From JBFXAN01 sp050184225 (lineage in GTDB: Bacteria > Chloroflexota > Dehalococcoidia > CAUJGQ01): 16,857 nucleotides of DNA. A model generated the notes under the pieces. The model had not been told where the DNA came from. It did no database searches and saw only the letters and a program-made list of their open reading frames with translations. The position numbers and the translations under genes are program-made. The stretch is taken from contig JBFXAN010000144.1 in the NCBI GenBank assembly GCA_050184225.1, positions 1 to 16,857 of the forward strand. Reading direction: 5' to 3'. Positions 6,937-13,347 of this stretch are shown here, one piece after another (within the stretch, counting starts at the first letter, position 1; every line of letters begins with the position of its first letter).

Positions 6937-7398
6937 TCATTCTGGGAGCTGCACCATGAGCACCTCACCCTTGGCCGTCATCGCGGTCCCTGGGCCGAGT
7001 GAGACGTCCAGCCATACTCTCCTGCCCTGCATCTCTCGGACGCGCGCACGGACTTCCAACTCGACACCCATCGGGGTCGGGGCGAGATAGTGCACCTTCA
7101 GGGAAGATGTCACAAATCGGTTCGGGCCGCGCGTGCTCAGGTCGATGCCCGTGGCCTGTGCGTTTGCGGCCGACGCGGTCCCCGCGGCGTGGCAGTCGAT
7201 CAGCGAAGCGATCAGCCCGCCGTAGAGGTACTCGGGGAAACCGCCGGTGTAATAGTCGTTTGGCGTGAACCGGCAGATGCTCTCGTCGCCTGCCCAGTAG
7301 CTCTTGATCTTCAGCCCATGCTCATTCAGGCGGCCGCAGCCGTAGCAGTGGGCGTACTTATCTTCGTAGTAGTCCTGGAATGCGGGATTACCTGACAT
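6937..7398 (-). CDS. PaaI-type hotdog-fold thioesterase
   Basis: A 153-residue hotdog-fold acyl-CoA thioesterase. The N-terminus has a Cys-bearing HCYGCGRLNEHGLKIKSYW (17-35), often seen in this subfamily. The central hotdog helix YGGLIASLIDCHAAGTA (59-75) contains the Asp68 expected at the active site, followed by strands VTSSLKVHYLAPTP and MTAKGEVLMVQ. It would hydrolyse a CoA thioester in the cytoplasm; the substrate is unknown. Start ATG 7398 has GGAG about 9 nt upstream. It is first in a minus-strand pair with the nitronate monooxygenase. Confidence 0.88.
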   Translation of the reverse strand: MSGNPAFQDYYEDKYAHCYGCGRLNEHGLKIKSYWAGDESICRFTPNDYYTGGFPEYLYGGLIASLIDCHAAGTASAANAQATGIDLSTRGPNRFVTSSLKVHYLAPTPMGVELEVRARVREMQGRRVWLDVSLGPGTAMTAKGEVLMVQLPE

Positions 7399-7496
7399 TG
7401 TGGTGCTCTCCGTGAAGCGGGCTTGCCACTCGAATCAAGACGGAACGGATCGTCGTCGACGCCGTGAGTTCCCTCCGGCGGGACCCGGCCGGCGCG

Positions 7497-8030
7497 TCAG
7501 TGCGTCCCCTGCGCAGCCATCACGGTGGGCATCCCTTGCATCCCGCGGAGCGTATTAATCTCTCCCCGGTGCCCATTGAAGTGCCCGATCATGTGCAGGA
7601 GGATCGATTCGCCAACGGTCTCGGTGCCGGTTCGGCTCGGTAGCTCGCGGTCGAGCGCTTCGTCGTCCACCTCGTCCAGGAACTTTTCGGTGGCGGCCCA
7701 CACCGCCTCCTGATAGGCCGCGAAGGCATCCATGTCGCGAATGCGGATCTGCTGCGCATCGGCATCGCTCATGCCGGTCCCGAATCCCTCGAAGGGAAGG
7801 CCGATGCGTTCCGCCCACGCGGGATCCCACAGCACAGGGCCGCCTTGCACAAGGCGATTGATGATCAGATCCTCGATCCGCGCGGTGTGCCACAAGCACC
7901 AGGCGATCGAGTGGCTGCCGCTCGGTGGGACGAAGTGGAGCTGATCATCGGTGCCATTCCGCGCATCCCGTAAGGCTGCGTGCGCAAAGGCTAACCCTCG
8001 CTGGATGAATGCAACAGTCGTTCGTGCCAT
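7497..8030 (-). CDS. DinB-superfamily metal-binding four-helix protein
   Basis: A 177-residue DinB/YfiT-like four-helix bundle. The three metal-ligand histidines are visible: His48 in WCLWHTARIEDLI, and His150 and His154 in HMIGHFNGHRGEI. Helix 1 is FIQRGLAFAHAALRD. The family includes thiol S-transferases (mycothiol- or bacillithiol-dependent) and many uncharacterised proteins; here the cofactor is not evident. Start ATG 8030 is preceded by AAGGGGGA with 6 nt spacing. A near-perfect 12-bp-arm inverted repeat at 8053-8087 lies just upstream. It is on the same strand as the MFS transporter ending at 8132, which may read through into it. Confidence 0.88.
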   Translation of the reverse strand: MARTTVAFIQRGLAFAHAALRDARNGTDDQLHFVPPSGSHSIAWCLWHTARIEDLIINRLVQGGPVLWDPAWAERIGLPFEGFGTGMSDADAQQIRIRDMDAFAAYQEAVWAATEKFLDEVDDEALDRELPSRTGTETVGESILLHMIGHFNGHRGEINTLRGMQGMPTVMAAQGTH

Positions 8031-8052
8031 GTTCGTCCCCCTTCTATTACGC

Positions 8053-8087
8053 CAACTTCCTCGACATGCATCGCATCGACGAAGTTG
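8053..8087. repeat. 12-bp-arm inverted repeat between the MFS and DinB genes
   Basis: CAACTTCCTCGA at 8053-8064 pairs with TCGACGAAGTTG at 8076-8087 (11 of 12 bases), around an 11-nt loop. It is 45 nt after the MFS stop and 23 nt before the DinB start, reading on the minus strand. It could terminate the MFS message or act as an operator for the DinB gene; no T-tract follows on either strand. Confidence 0.45.
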
Positions 8088-8131
8088 CAGGATGCTGCGA
8101 CGCCCGCGTGTTGCTGCACCGATGCAGCGCC

Positions 8132-9511
8132 TCAGCCGACCCCGCGACCATCGTCCGCGCGAACGGTGGGCGTGCCGTGCACCTCCGTGTTCGGGGGAGT
8201 CGCACGCGGTGGCCGCTCATGGGTACGGACGGGCAGCGGCGCCGGAACCACGTCGTACTCCCCGGGACGCACCTCGCGCAGGCGGAGCAACATCACGGCG
8301 GGCGGCACCATCAGGGCCACCGTGAGCAGGCCAACCAGGCCGATGCCCCACTGGCTGGCAATCACGCTGCCGATGAGCGGTAGGCCAATCCCCGAGGCCG
8401 AGCTAAAGGTGTCGTTGACGCCGATGGCGCGTCCCCGCTCTGCCGGCGTCGTCGTATCGGCCAGCAGGGCGGTCGTCGCGATATTCCCGCATGACCAGCC
8501 GACGCCGACGAGGAACGTTCCCGCCGTAATCAGCCCGTAGCCCTCCGTGAAGCCGACGAGGAAACCACCAGCCGCCGTGATCGCCAACCCACTGAGCATC
8601 ACCGTGCGCCGGCCGAGGCGGTCGGCCAGCCGGCCCAGCGGCAGCGAGAAGCCGAACATGCCGATCACATGGATGGAGACCGAGAGCGATATCGCTGGCA
8701 GGTCATGGCCATGATGCGACAGCGTCAGCGACGTCAACGCCATAACCATCACCATCGCGCCCTGGAGCGCGAAACTGGTCATGAAGGCCGTCCGCTTGGG
8801 GTAGTGGCGGACGAAGGTCGCGAACGTGGGCTGGACCACATCCGCGGGCGGTGGGGCGGTGCGGATCTCCCCGGGATAATACCGCTCCAGATTGCCGGCG
8901 ATCTCTTTCGGGTCCGGTCGAACGAGGAGCACGAGGAACATGCTAGGAACGACCACCGCCGGGATCAGCAGCCATGGCACGGCGAGCTCATCCACGGACC
9001 AGCGGGTGGCGAGGGCCGTCGCCAGGGTGATGAGCACCGGCCCGCCCAGGGCACCGACGAGCGAACCGGTGAGGACGTAGCCGAGGCCCTCAGCCCGTCG
9101 GCTCGGGGGATACATGTCGGCCGCGGCTACCCGCAGTTGTTGGGCCGCACCAATACCCATCCCGAACAGCAGCACCCCCACGAGAAAGGCAACCATCGAC
9201 GCCCAGAGAATCGCCACGCCCACGAGCACGGTGCCGAGCAGCGCCAGCCCGAGGCCGGCGAGCAGCCCCGGTTTGCGGCCGTAGGCATCACTAATCTTGC
9301 CGGTGGGATAGGCGACAAGCGTCCGGCTGATGCCCAGTAGGCTCGTGGGCAGCGCCGCCAGAACCACGGCACTGAAGACCCGCTCCATTACGACGGCGCC
9401 AACCGCAGGAATCACCTGGGTACCGGTGCCGACGAAGGCCTGTGAGGCAGCGATGAGCAGCGTGTTACGCCGGATGAGCGCGGGTACTCTCGTCGCGGGC
9501 GGCTGCGGCAT
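8132..9511 (-). CDS. MFS transporter, 12 transmembrane segments
   Basis: A 459-residue major facilitator. Hydrophobic segments are spaced as 6 + 6 with a central loop at about 200-240 (PDPKEIAGNLERYYPGEIRT). The MFS A-motif occurs twice, GKISDAYGRKP (71-81) and GRLADRLGRRTVM (293-305), as expected from the two-half symmetry. The loop SRRAEGLGYVLTGSLVGALG (137-156) is a motif-C-like antiporter region. It is probably a drug or metabolite exporter in the inner membrane; no substrate can be named. The Arg/Pro-rich cytoplasmic tail (about 420-459) is unusually long. Start ATG 9511 has GGAG about 9 nt upstream. It is divergent from an ArsR repressor with a shared inverted-repeat operator, so it is likely derepressed by that regulator's ligand. 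Confidence 0.93.
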   Translation of the reverse strand: MPQPPATRVPALIRRNTLLIAASQAFVGTGTQVIPAVGAVVMERVFSAVVLAALPTSLLGISRTLVAYPTGKISDAYGRKPGLLAGLGLALLGTVLVGVAILWASMVAFLVGVLLFGMGIGAAQQLRVAAADMYPPSRRAEGLGYVLTGSLVGALGGPVLITLATALATRWSVDELAVPWLLIPAVVVPSMFLVLLVRPDPKEIAGNLERYYPGEIRTAPPPADVVQPTFATFVRHYPKRTAFMTSFALQGAMVMVMALTSLTLSHHGHDLPAISLSVSIHVIGMFGFSLPLGRLADRLGRRTVMLSGLAITAAGGFLVGFTEGYGLITAGTFLVGVGWSCGNIATTALLADTTTPAERGRAIGVNDTFSSASGIGLPLIGSVIASQWGIGLVGLLTVALMVPPAVMLLRLREVRPGEYDVVPAPLPVRTHERPPRATPPNTEVHGTPTVRADDGRGVG

Positions 9512-9541
9512 AGCCGAACTCCGTACAGCGCCAAACGTCTG

Positions 9542-9565
9542 ATTGTTCTATCACTAGCGAACAAT
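9542..9565. promoter_or_regulatory. Candidate ArsR operator between the MFS and regulator genes
   Basis: ATTGTTC at 9542-9548 and GAACAAT at 9559-9565 form a perfect inverted repeat with a 10-nt AT-richer spacer, standing out in a GC-rich genome. It lies 31 nt upstream of the MFS ATG and 35 nt upstream of the regulator ATG, so a bound dimer could block both promoters. Its size and position fit an ArsR/SmtB-family autoregulatory site. Confidence 0.6.
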
Positions 9566-9587
9566 GGAACCGTAGCACCGGTTGTGG

Positions 9588-9599
9588 CATGATACAAGC
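9588..9599 (+). promoter_or_regulatory. Candidate -10 (CATGAT), leaderless start of the ArsR gene
   Basis: CATGAT at 9588-9593 is followed by exactly 6 nt and ATG 9600, with no Shine-Dalgarno sequence. A longer TTG start at 9582 would include the -10 itself and is rejected. The operator at 9542-9565 covers the expected -35 region. Confidence 0.45.
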
Positions 9600-9965
9600 A
9601 TGCGAACCCTCCAGCATCCGGTGATCGCTGACCTCTCGCTGCCGGCCGTGCTCTACGCGCTGAGCGACCCCGTCCGACTGCAGATCGTCCAGTCGCTCGC
9701 GCGGTCTGGCGAGCGCGCCTGCGGATCGTTTGGGATACCGCTGGCCAAGGCAACCCTCTCCCACCACTTCAAGGTGCTGCGCGAGACCGGCGTGATTGCC
9801 ATGCGCGCCGTGGGAACCCAGCGCCTCTGCTCCTTGCGCCACGCCGATCTCGACGCCCGCTTCCCCGGACTGCTCGACGCCGTCCTGCGAGCAGGGAACG
9901 GTCACGCCGGCATTGCCCCCCATCCGATAGAGGACCGGACCGCTACGACGCGCTCGGCGCCGTGA
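9600..9965 (+). CDS. ArsR-family winged-helix repressor
   Basis: A 121-residue ArsR/SmtB-type regulator. The family start YALSDPVRLQIVQSLARSGE (20-39) is followed by the recognition region KATLSHHFKVLRETGVI (49-65) and the wing RAVGTQRLCSLRHADLDARF. The classical ELCVCDL metal site is absent; the only cysteines are in ERACGSF and RLCSL, so it may sense something other than metal. The gene is divergent from the MFS transporter it probably represses. The last residues (about 106-121, IAPHPIEDRTATTRSAP) look like read-through into unrelated sequence, because a YnfA-like remnant overlaps the end in another frame. Confidence 0.9.
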   Translation: MRTLQHPVIADLSLPAVLYALSDPVRLQIVQSLARSGERACGSFGIPLAKATLSHHFKVLRETGVIAMRAVGTQRLCSLRHADLDARFPGLLDAVLRAGNGHAGIAPHPIEDRTATTRSAP

Positions 9966-10036
9966 TTGTCTCGGCCGGCATCATCTTCTTCGCACCACGC
10001 TCCCAGACCTGGCAGGAATCTGCATCTCGGCCATAG
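9920..10036 (+). pseudogene. C-terminal remnant resembling YnfA/UPF0060 membrane protein
   Basis: In a frame different from the ArsR gene, codons at 9938-10000 read DRYDALGAVIVSAGIIFFAPR and then run to a TAG at 10034-10036. This closely resembles the conserved end of YnfA/UPF0060 small membrane proteins (pattern R-P-D-R-[WFY]-D-x-x-G-A ... hydrophobic ... P-R). No start codon, no upstream transmembrane segments and no ribosome-binding site precede it; the ArsR coding sequence overlaps its 5' side. It is read as the left-over end of a gene cut by whatever placed the ArsR/MFS pair here. The assignment rests on memory of the family and about 21 residues. Confidence 0.45.
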
Positions 10037-10210
10037 TGCGCGTTGGGGGCGGCCTGCCTCGGTGCCGCCTGCGCCCCGATCATCGCCGACCCGCACGATA
10101 TCGAACCCACGTCCATTGACCCTGTTGCCGTTGACGGTCATGAGAGCAATAGTTCAGACCTGTAGATCGGATACTGTGATCGCCAATGATCGAGCGGCGT
10201 GTGGCAGGGG

Positions 10211-10785
10211 TTACCCGACGGTAGGCCAGGTCGGGCAGTGCCAGGCATGGCCGTCCCACTCGACGAGGAAGGGCCGCGCGTGCGGCAGGGGTGCGCCCCA
10301 TACCCGGCGCCGAGGCCGCAGAGCCGTCCGAGCGCGACGGTGAGGCTGGCGACGTGCCCGACGACCGCCACGGTCTCGCCCGGATGGGCGCCGGCGATCG
10401 TCTCCAAGGCGGCCGTCACGCGGGTAACGACCTGCTGCCTCGTCTCGCCGTCGGCCCCGCGTCGTCCGAGATCCTGCTCGACCACCCAGGCGCGTAGCAC
10501 GTCCGCCGTGCAACCGGCCTCGACCAACTCCGGCATCGCCGTGATGGGGAGCGCCGGCGTGGGAGCAAGCGTGGTCGCAAGCAGGTCTGCGGTCTGCCGT
10601 GCCCGCACGGCGGTGCTGGTGTAGATCCGGGTGATCGGCGCGGCGGCGAGCGTCCGGCCCGCCGCGATGGCCTGACGGCGACCCCGCGCGGTCAGTTGTG
10701 CGGTCGAATCGGCCTCTGCCGTGCCGGTGGTGCCGTGCTCGGCCTCGCCATGGCGCAGACACCAGATGCGGACGCCGTCGCTCAT
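10211..10785 (-). pseudogene. Histidine phosphatase family protein, frameshifted near the C-terminus
   Basis: Phosphoglycerate-mutase-like phosphatase. From ATG 10785: LRHGEAEHG (10-18, phosphorylated His12), Arg61 in TAVRARQTADLL, and the second catalytic His144 in VVGHVASLT. Near residue 160 (about 10303-10311, in a CCCGGCGCC run) the natural continuation VWGAPLPHARPFLVEWDGHA moves to another frame and ends at TAA 10211-10213. That would give about 191 residues if one base were restored. Read as is, the frame instead runs to 10138 with a Ser/Pro-rich tail. All catalytic residues precede the shift, so partial activity is possible. It starts 2 nt after the stop of the decayed methyltransferase. 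A sequencing or assembly error is an alternative to a true frameshift. Confidence 0.75.
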
Positions 10786-10787
10786 CG

Positions 10788-11040
10788 TCAGGACGCCCTC
10801 CGGCACAGTACCGCGAGCATCGCCGGCGCCTCGACCCACACCGTCCGCCGCGCGGCCAATTTTCCCGTGGCACGCGGCTCGCTCATTCGCTCCACCATCA
10901 GCCCGGCGTCCGTGAGCGCATTCATGTAGGTACTCAGCGTGCGGTGATTCGCGCCAACTTTACCTGGCGGCCCTCCGGGCATCCGAACCGACCCACTCGC
11001 CGTATCACTCGGCAATCTCGTCATACGTGCTCGTGCTCAC
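10788..11040 (-). pseudogene. Internally deleted SAM-methyltransferase remnant
   Basis: A GTG at 11040, with GGAGAG just upstream, begins STSTYDEIAE, then TGA (11007-11005) where the family has Trp, then YGEWVGSD. This matches the N-terminus of a common class I methyltransferase family. From about 10980 another frame gives PGGPPGKVGANHRTLSTYMN and LTDAGLMVERMSEPRATGKL, the family's C-terminus, ending at TGA 10788-10790. The SAM-binding core (roughly 160 codons) is missing. So there are three lesions: nonsense, deletion and frame change. The remnant lies only 11 nt after the VanS-like kinase stop, marking an edge of the van-like island. Confidence 0.75.
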
Positions 11041-11051
11041 GGTGTCTCTCC

Positions 11052-12251
11052 TCAGACCTGCCGCGCGCGTCCGAGGAGATGTTCCGCAGCAGTGATGGTG
11101 TTCTGATCTGCGGTTTTCGCGGCATGGAGTTCGGCCCGAGGCGCGGCAGGTAGCTGCGCCGTGACGCAGAGCCCGCCGGCGGGGCGGGGGACGATCGTGA
11201 GTGTTCCGTCGTGTGCCTGGGCGATGCTTTTGACGATTGCCAGGCCGAGGCCGACACCGGCATGGTCACTGCGGATGCGTTCAGTGCCGCGCTGAAACGG
11301 TTCGGTCAGTGTCGAGACCAGCCGTGGCGTGAGCTTCTCGCCGGTGTTTTCGACCGTGAGCATGACCGACTCGGGGCGGATGGCGGTGTTGACCTGCACG
11401 GTGCCGTGTTCGGGGAGGTTGTGGACGATCGCGTTGTGCAGGAGGTTCGTCGTCATCTGCAGCAGGAGTGCGTGTGAGCCGATCGTGGGGGTGATGTCCC
11501 CGCAGGTCTGGATCGTGACGCCGTGCTTCTCTGCGAGGGGGAGGAGTGTTTCGGTCGCTTCCTCCGCGATGAGGGACAGGTCGACGCGTTCTCGGGTGAA
11601 GGATCGCTGGTCGGTGCGGCTGAGCAGGAGCAATGCTTCGGTGAGGCCGATCGCTCGGGCGTTGACGGCGTGGAGACGTTCGACCAGCTCGCCGGTGTCG
11701 CGGCTCGGATCGTTGCGGGCGACATCGAGCAGCGTCTGTGTGATCGCCAGTGGCGTGCGCAGTTCGTGGGAAGCGTTGGCTGCGAACCGCTGCTGTTCGG
11801 CGACGTGCGCTTCGAGCCGCGCGAGCATGGCGTCGAAGACGTCGGCGAGTTCGCGGAACTCATCGTTGCGGCCCGGTAGCCGGATTCGGTGGGAGAGCGA
11901 TCCGTTTGCGGCCATGCGTGTGGCATCGGTGATGCGGTTCAGGGGGGCGAGCATTCGGCCGGCGAGCATCCACCCTCCCAGCAGGCCGAATACCAGCAGA
12001 AACGCCAGCACGATCGCCGCGGCCGGAGCGAAAGCGCGCAGGAGAAAGCCCCTGTTCCCGGGCACGAAGCCACCGATGGTGCTGATCACACCGTCGGGTA
12101 CGTATCGCAGGAGGAGCTCAGACGGTTGCCGGTCCTGGCCGACGAGCCACGCGGCGGCCAGCATCAAGGCACCCGCCAGCATGAGGAAGCCGGCGTAGCT
12201 GAGGGTGAGTTTGAGCCGAACGCTCAACCCAGGCGCCCTATCCACGCTCAC
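11052..12251 (-). CDS. vanS: VanS-like sensor histidine kinase
   Basis: A two-component sensor kinase of about 399 residues. Numbering from GTG 12251: TM1 15-37, a short periplasmic/extracytoplasmic loop 38-70 containing DRQPSELLLRYVPDGVISTI, TM2 71-96, HAMP about 97-149, H-box FAANASHELRTPLAITQTLL (phospho-His162), N-box TNLLHNAIVHN (about 268-278) and G-box AGVGLGLAIVKSIA (about 331-344). The tiny sensor loop fits VanS-type kinases, which sense glycopeptides or their cell-wall effects at the membrane; that role is inferred from context. GTG 12251 is preferred (GGAGG at 12264-12260, 8 nt away); GTG 12245 with GGGAGG is almost as good. It overlaps the 3' end of vanR, so the two are translated together. 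Confidence 0.88.
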   Translation of the reverse strand: MSVDRAPGLSVRLKLTLSYAGFLMLAGALMLAAAWLVGQDRQPSELLLRYVPDGVISTIGGFVPGNRGFLLRAFAPAAAIVLAFLLVFGLLGGWMLAGRMLAPLNRITDATRMAANGSLSHRIRLPGRNDEFRELADVFDAMLARLEAHVAEQQRFAANASHELRTPLAITQTLLDVARNDPSRDTGELVERLHAVNARAIGLTEALLLLSRTDQRSFTRERVDLSLIAEEATETLLPLAEKHGVTIQTCGDITPTIGSHALLLQMTTNLLHNAIVHNLPEHGTVQVNTAIRPESVMLTVENTGEKLTPRLVSTLTEPFQRGTERIRSDHAGVGLGLAIVKSIAQAHDGTLTIVPRPAGGLCVTAQLPAAPRAELHAAKTADQNTITAAEHLLGRARQV

Positions 12252-12933
12252 CTCCCTCACCTCCGGCGTCTGGTCCTGTGTCGATGCGGTAGCCGGCGCC
12301 GGGCACCGTGGCGATCAGCCAGGGTTCGCCGAGGCGCTTGCGCAGGGCCGAGACCGTGATCCGCACGGCGTTGGTGAACGGGTCGGCGTTCTCATCCCAT
12401 GCCCGCTTCAGCAACTCCTCGGCACTGATCACACCGCCTTCGGCGGCGACGAGAACTTCGAGCACGGCGAACTGCTTCCTGGTCAGCGCGACGTACCGGC
12501 CGTCCCGGTAGACCTCGCGGCGGAACGGGTCCAGACGCAGGCCCGCGATCTCCCGCACGGGCGGCCGTTTGATCGCGCGCCTGCGGTCGAGCGCCCTGAG
12601 TCGCATGACAAGCTCTCGAAGCTCGAACGGTTTGGTGAGATAGTCGTCGGCGCCGAGCTCGAACCCGGAAGCCTTGTCGTCGATCCGGTCGGCAGCCGTG
12701 AGCATCAAGATCGGTATGCCGCTGCCGGACGCGACGATGCTTTCGGCAATCTCGTCACCGGAGGGTCCGGGAATGTCGCGGTCGAGGACGGCGATGTCGT
12801 AGGCGTTGATGCTGAGCAGTTCCAGAGCGGTTTCGCCGTCACCGGCGATGTCGGCGGCGATCGCTTCCAGGCGCAGCCCATCGCGGATCGCCTCGGCCAT
12901 ATAGGGCTCGTCCTCGACGACCAACACACGCAT
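12238..12933 (-). CDS. vanR: VanR-like OmpR-family response regulator
   Basis: A 231-residue response regulator. Receiver: acidic pocket E7-D8 in VLVVEDEPYM, phospho-acceptor Asp51 in IAVLDRDIPGPSGDE, Thr79 in ILMLTAAD and Lys101 in YLTKPFEL. The OmpR/PhoB winged helix fills about 125-220, with VRITVSALRKRLGEPWLIAT as the recognition-helix region and VPGAGYRID at the end. The tail GGEGGERG overlaps the vanS start. It is divergent from the vanY-racemase-ligase operon and presumably activates it and itself through the palindromes at 12949-12969 and 14026-14044. The VanR name is from cluster context; other OmpR-type regulators look the same. Confidence 0.88.
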   Translation of the reverse strand: MRVLVVEDEPYMAEAIRDGLRLEAIAADIAGDGETALELLSINAYDIAVLDRDIPGPSGDEIAESIVASGSGIPILMLTAADRIDDKASGFELGADDYLTKPFELRELVMRLRALDRRRAIKRPPVREIAGLRLDPFRREVYRDGRYVALTRKQFAVLEVLVAAEGGVISAEELLKRAWDENADPFTNAVRITVSALRKRLGEPWLIATVPGAGYRIDTGPDAGGEGGERG

Positions 12934-13010
12934 GGTCTCTATTTTACCTGCCGGCGCCTATCGCCGGCATATCGAAAACCACAGGCGTGCTGGCAACACC
13001 TCCCTGCCTT
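12904..13010. repeat. 107-bp direct repeat, copy 1 (vanR start and promoter)
   Basis: By hand alignment about 90 of 107 positions match 13980-14086 with no gap, at a constant offset of 1076. It covers the first ten codons of vanR, its 5' leader, palindrome and promoter. The differences are concentrated in the leader just before the start codon, while the promoter core (12961-12976) is identical. Confidence 0.9.
12949..12996 (-). promoter_or_regulatory. vanR promoter with overlapping palindrome (copy 1)
   Basis: On the minus strand: -35 TTGCCA (12996-12991), a 17-nt spacer, -10 GATATG (12973-12968), then a perfect inverted repeat TGCCGGCG-CCTAT-CGCCGGCA at 12949-12969 that covers the likely transcription start. 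The vanR ATG is at 12933. The palindrome is a candidate VanR operator for autoregulation. The same -35, spacer length, -10 and GCCGGC half-sites recur 1076 bp away. Confidence 0.55.
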
Positions 13011-13052
13011 AAGATGAATCGTGACAGGGTGAACTGGGGAAGCATGAGTACG

Positions 13053-13295
13053 CTAGGTGCTACGTCGGTCGTCGTGTTCCGCGGCCATGCGATGTATCTC
13101 GTCCCAGTCGATTTCGTTGACCTCTCCGTAGATGAACCAAATCGATGTGCAAGTGCTACAAGAGATTGGCTTGAGGATGCGGCTCGCGCCATCGATCACC
13201 ATCACCATCGGTGGCGTCCCCTGAGCGGGAACCCCGATGTTCAGGGTTGACTGACGGCAGATGGGGCACCGGATACCAGCTGTGCTGTCACTCAA
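13053..13295 (-). CDS. Small zinc-ribbon protein, unknown function
   Basis: An 80-residue protein. Two CxxC knuckles, IRCPICRQSTLNIGVPAQG (8-26, Cys10/Cys13) and KPISCSTCTSIWFIYGEV (Cys46/Cys49), are 32 residues apart, with the strand PMVMVIDGASRILKPI between them: a typical zinc ribbon. An acidic C-terminus follows (NEIDWDEIHRMAAEHDDRR). The start is TTG 13295, supported by AGGAG at 13308-13304, 8 nt upstream. It follows the reductase stop by 52 nt on the same strand, so both likely share a transcript. The opposite-strand reading frame has no such signature. The family is not recognised; it could bind DNA, RNA or a protein partner. Its position between two copies of the van promoter region is notable. 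Confidence 0.65.
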   Translation of the reverse strand: MSDSTAGIRCPICRQSTLNIGVPAQGTPPMVMVIDGASRILKPISCSTCTSIWFIYGEVNEIDWDEIHRMAAEHDDRRST

Positions 13296-13347
13296 AACGC
13301 TTGCTCCTGATTCGCTCGCAAGACGGAGCGCTCCTTCCCTCCCCGGA

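Noticed and set aside
10037..10210. Stretch between the YnfA-like remnant and the phosphatase, checked for tRNA pieces, promoters and genes
   Set aside because: A few GATC-rich repeats, but no cloverleaf, no convincing frame and no terminator with a T-tract; nothing assigned.
12987..13250. Plus-strand frame opposite the zinc-ribbon gene, including an ATG at 13044 after ACTGGGGAAGC that mimics the vanY start context
   Set aside because: It lacks domain signatures and carries a His run, while the minus strand has two CxxC knuckles and a Shine-Dalgarno sequence. The vanY-like start context may be a relic of the duplicated region but is not a gene.
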